In this document: positions 63,393 to 64,000 of the stretch, in pieces
Numbering within the stretch: position 1 is the stretch's first letter
Layout: each line of letters opens with the position of its first letter
Assembly: GCA_964536415.1 (NCBI GenBank)
Contig: CAZHXN010000010.1
Span: 1-64,000, forward strand
DNA length: 64,000 nucleotides
Direction: 5' to 3'
Source of the DNA: Trichothermofontia sp964536415
Lineage (GTDB): Bacteria; Cyanobacteriota; Cyanobacteriia; B231
The notes under the pieces: model-generated
What the model was told of the DNA's origin: nothing
What the model saw: the letters and a program-made list of their open reading frames with translations, nothing else
Databases searched by the model: none
Position numbers and translations under genes: made by a program

Positions 63393-63589
63393 GGTTGAAA
63401 CACGGGGGCAGGGTCTACCGTCGCGGGTAACGGGAATTCCAGAACCAGTTGGGCGATCGCGCCCATCCGCTCAACATTTTCAACCACCCCCGGTCGGTGT
63501 TCCGGCTGGAGGGGCAGGTTCAGCGCTTGGGCTACCTGGTCAACGTAGAGGGCAGCGGGGATAGCAGCGTCAGGCGAACGGGCGGGCAT
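63389..63589 (-). CDS. AtzG-like (DUF4089) small subunit
   Basis: 66 residues. The core YVDQVAQALNLPLQPEHRPGVVENVERMGAIAQLVLEFPL matches DUF4089/AtzG, a GatC-like partner of AtzE amidases. It overlaps the amidase gene by 4 bp, so the subunits are translationally coupled. Confidence 0.85.
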   Translation of the reverse strand: MPARSPDAAIPAALYVDQVAQALNLPLQPEHRPGVVENVERMGAIAQLVLEFPLPATVDPAPVFQP

Positions 63590-63657
63590 GGCAGCAACTC
63601 ACTAACAGAGTGTTCGGTAAGGCGATCGCTTCACGCAAACCCATCGAGGGCCAAGCC

Positions 63658-63948
63658 CTATGGCTCAACTTTTACGCCACGCCAAAAGGCGATATAGCCT
63701 TGAATATTTTTGGCCGCTTCCTTCGGTTCAGGATAGTACCAGGCCGCATCCACATTTTCTTGCCCCTCGACCACCAGCGTGTAGTAGCTCGCAACGCCTT
63801 TCCAACCACAGGTGGTGTGGGTGTCGCTGGGTTGGAAATATTCGGGGCGAATGGCATCGGGGGGAAAGTAATAGTTTCCTTCAACCTGTTCGCAGCGATC
63901 GCTTTCGGCAAGAACGGCACCGTTCCAAATGGCTTTCGGCATGGGCAA
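63658..63948 (-). CDS. DUF427 family protein
   Basis: 96 residues. The motif VEGNYYFPPDAI, the TTCGWKGVASYYTLVVEGQ core and AAWYYPEPKEAAKNIQGYIAFWRGV are standard for DUF427, a small beta-rich family of unknown function. It is complete and is the last gene in the window. The AtzG-like gene starts about 70 bp further along. Confidence 0.92.
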   Translation of the reverse strand: MPMPKAIWNGAVLAESDRCEQVEGNYYFPPDAIRPEYFQPSDTHTTCGWKGVASYYTLVVEGQENVDAAWYYPEPKEAAKNIQGYIAFWRGVKVEP

Positions 63949-64000
63949 GGTTCCTAATGAGTGCTAACTGGGCCTGTGGACGAACCCTTGGACTGACAGT

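Noticed and set aside
1..64000. CRISPR array, insertion sequence or prophage
   Set aside because: No regular repeat-spacer array, transposase, integrase or phage gene was recognised on either strand.

Overview
This is a cyanobacterial chromosome segment. It carries psbK (photosystem II), many copies of the HIP1-type octamer GCGATCGC, and protein families typical of cyanobacteria: DUF29, Uma2/DUF820, Rpn/DUF2887, DUF4347 with RTX repeats, and large GAF histidine kinases. Codon use is GC-rich over most of the window. One block (about 22.7-33.5 kb) is clearly AT-rich and poor in HIP1.

Layout. 0-7.7 kb, minus strand: a partial conserved gene, an exported protein, an SbcC/Rad50-like ATPase with azoR, psbK, and sucCD. 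7.9-16 kb: an M16 peptidase, DUF29, a decayed toxin-antitoxin pair, DUF202, a Nudix-like and a COG0731 radical SAM gene, def, and a 967-residue histidine kinase. 16-21 kb: tRNA-Gln, repeats, priA, a zinc-ribbon protein and an Rpn nuclease. 20.9-38.2 kb: a glycan locus with one PglK/MsbA-like ABC exporter, a Wzy-like polymerase, eight glycosyltransferases (seven intact) and three intact methyltransferases. Broken genes (glycosyltransferase, FkbM methyltransferase, asparagine synthetase, HEPN toxin, Rpn) are scattered through it. 38.5-46 kb: DUF167, a second histidine kinase, an ABC exporter, folP, an orphan ABC ATPase and an HlyD/MacA-type adaptor. 46-51 kb: two large RTX proteins. 51-54 kb: a deleted ammonium transporter beside an intact one. 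54.7-64 kb: an M15 peptidase-like protein, 1-Cys peroxiredoxin, an HD hydrolase, argJ, a duplicated exported protein, bolA and a CGFS glutaredoxin, an AtzG/AtzE-like pair, and DUF427.

The glycan locus looks like a surface-polysaccharide assembly line: sugars added one by one, methylated, exported by the ABC flippase and polymerised. It was probably acquired from outside and is now eroding.

The main unexpected signal is mutational. At least fourteen short tandem duplications (7-18 bp, most of them exact) lie in spacers and dying genes. In two pseudogenes the duplication itself is the lesion: removing one copy of a 9-bp repeat restores an antitoxin reading frame, and removing one copy of a 13-bp repeat restores the frame of an FkbM methyltransferase.
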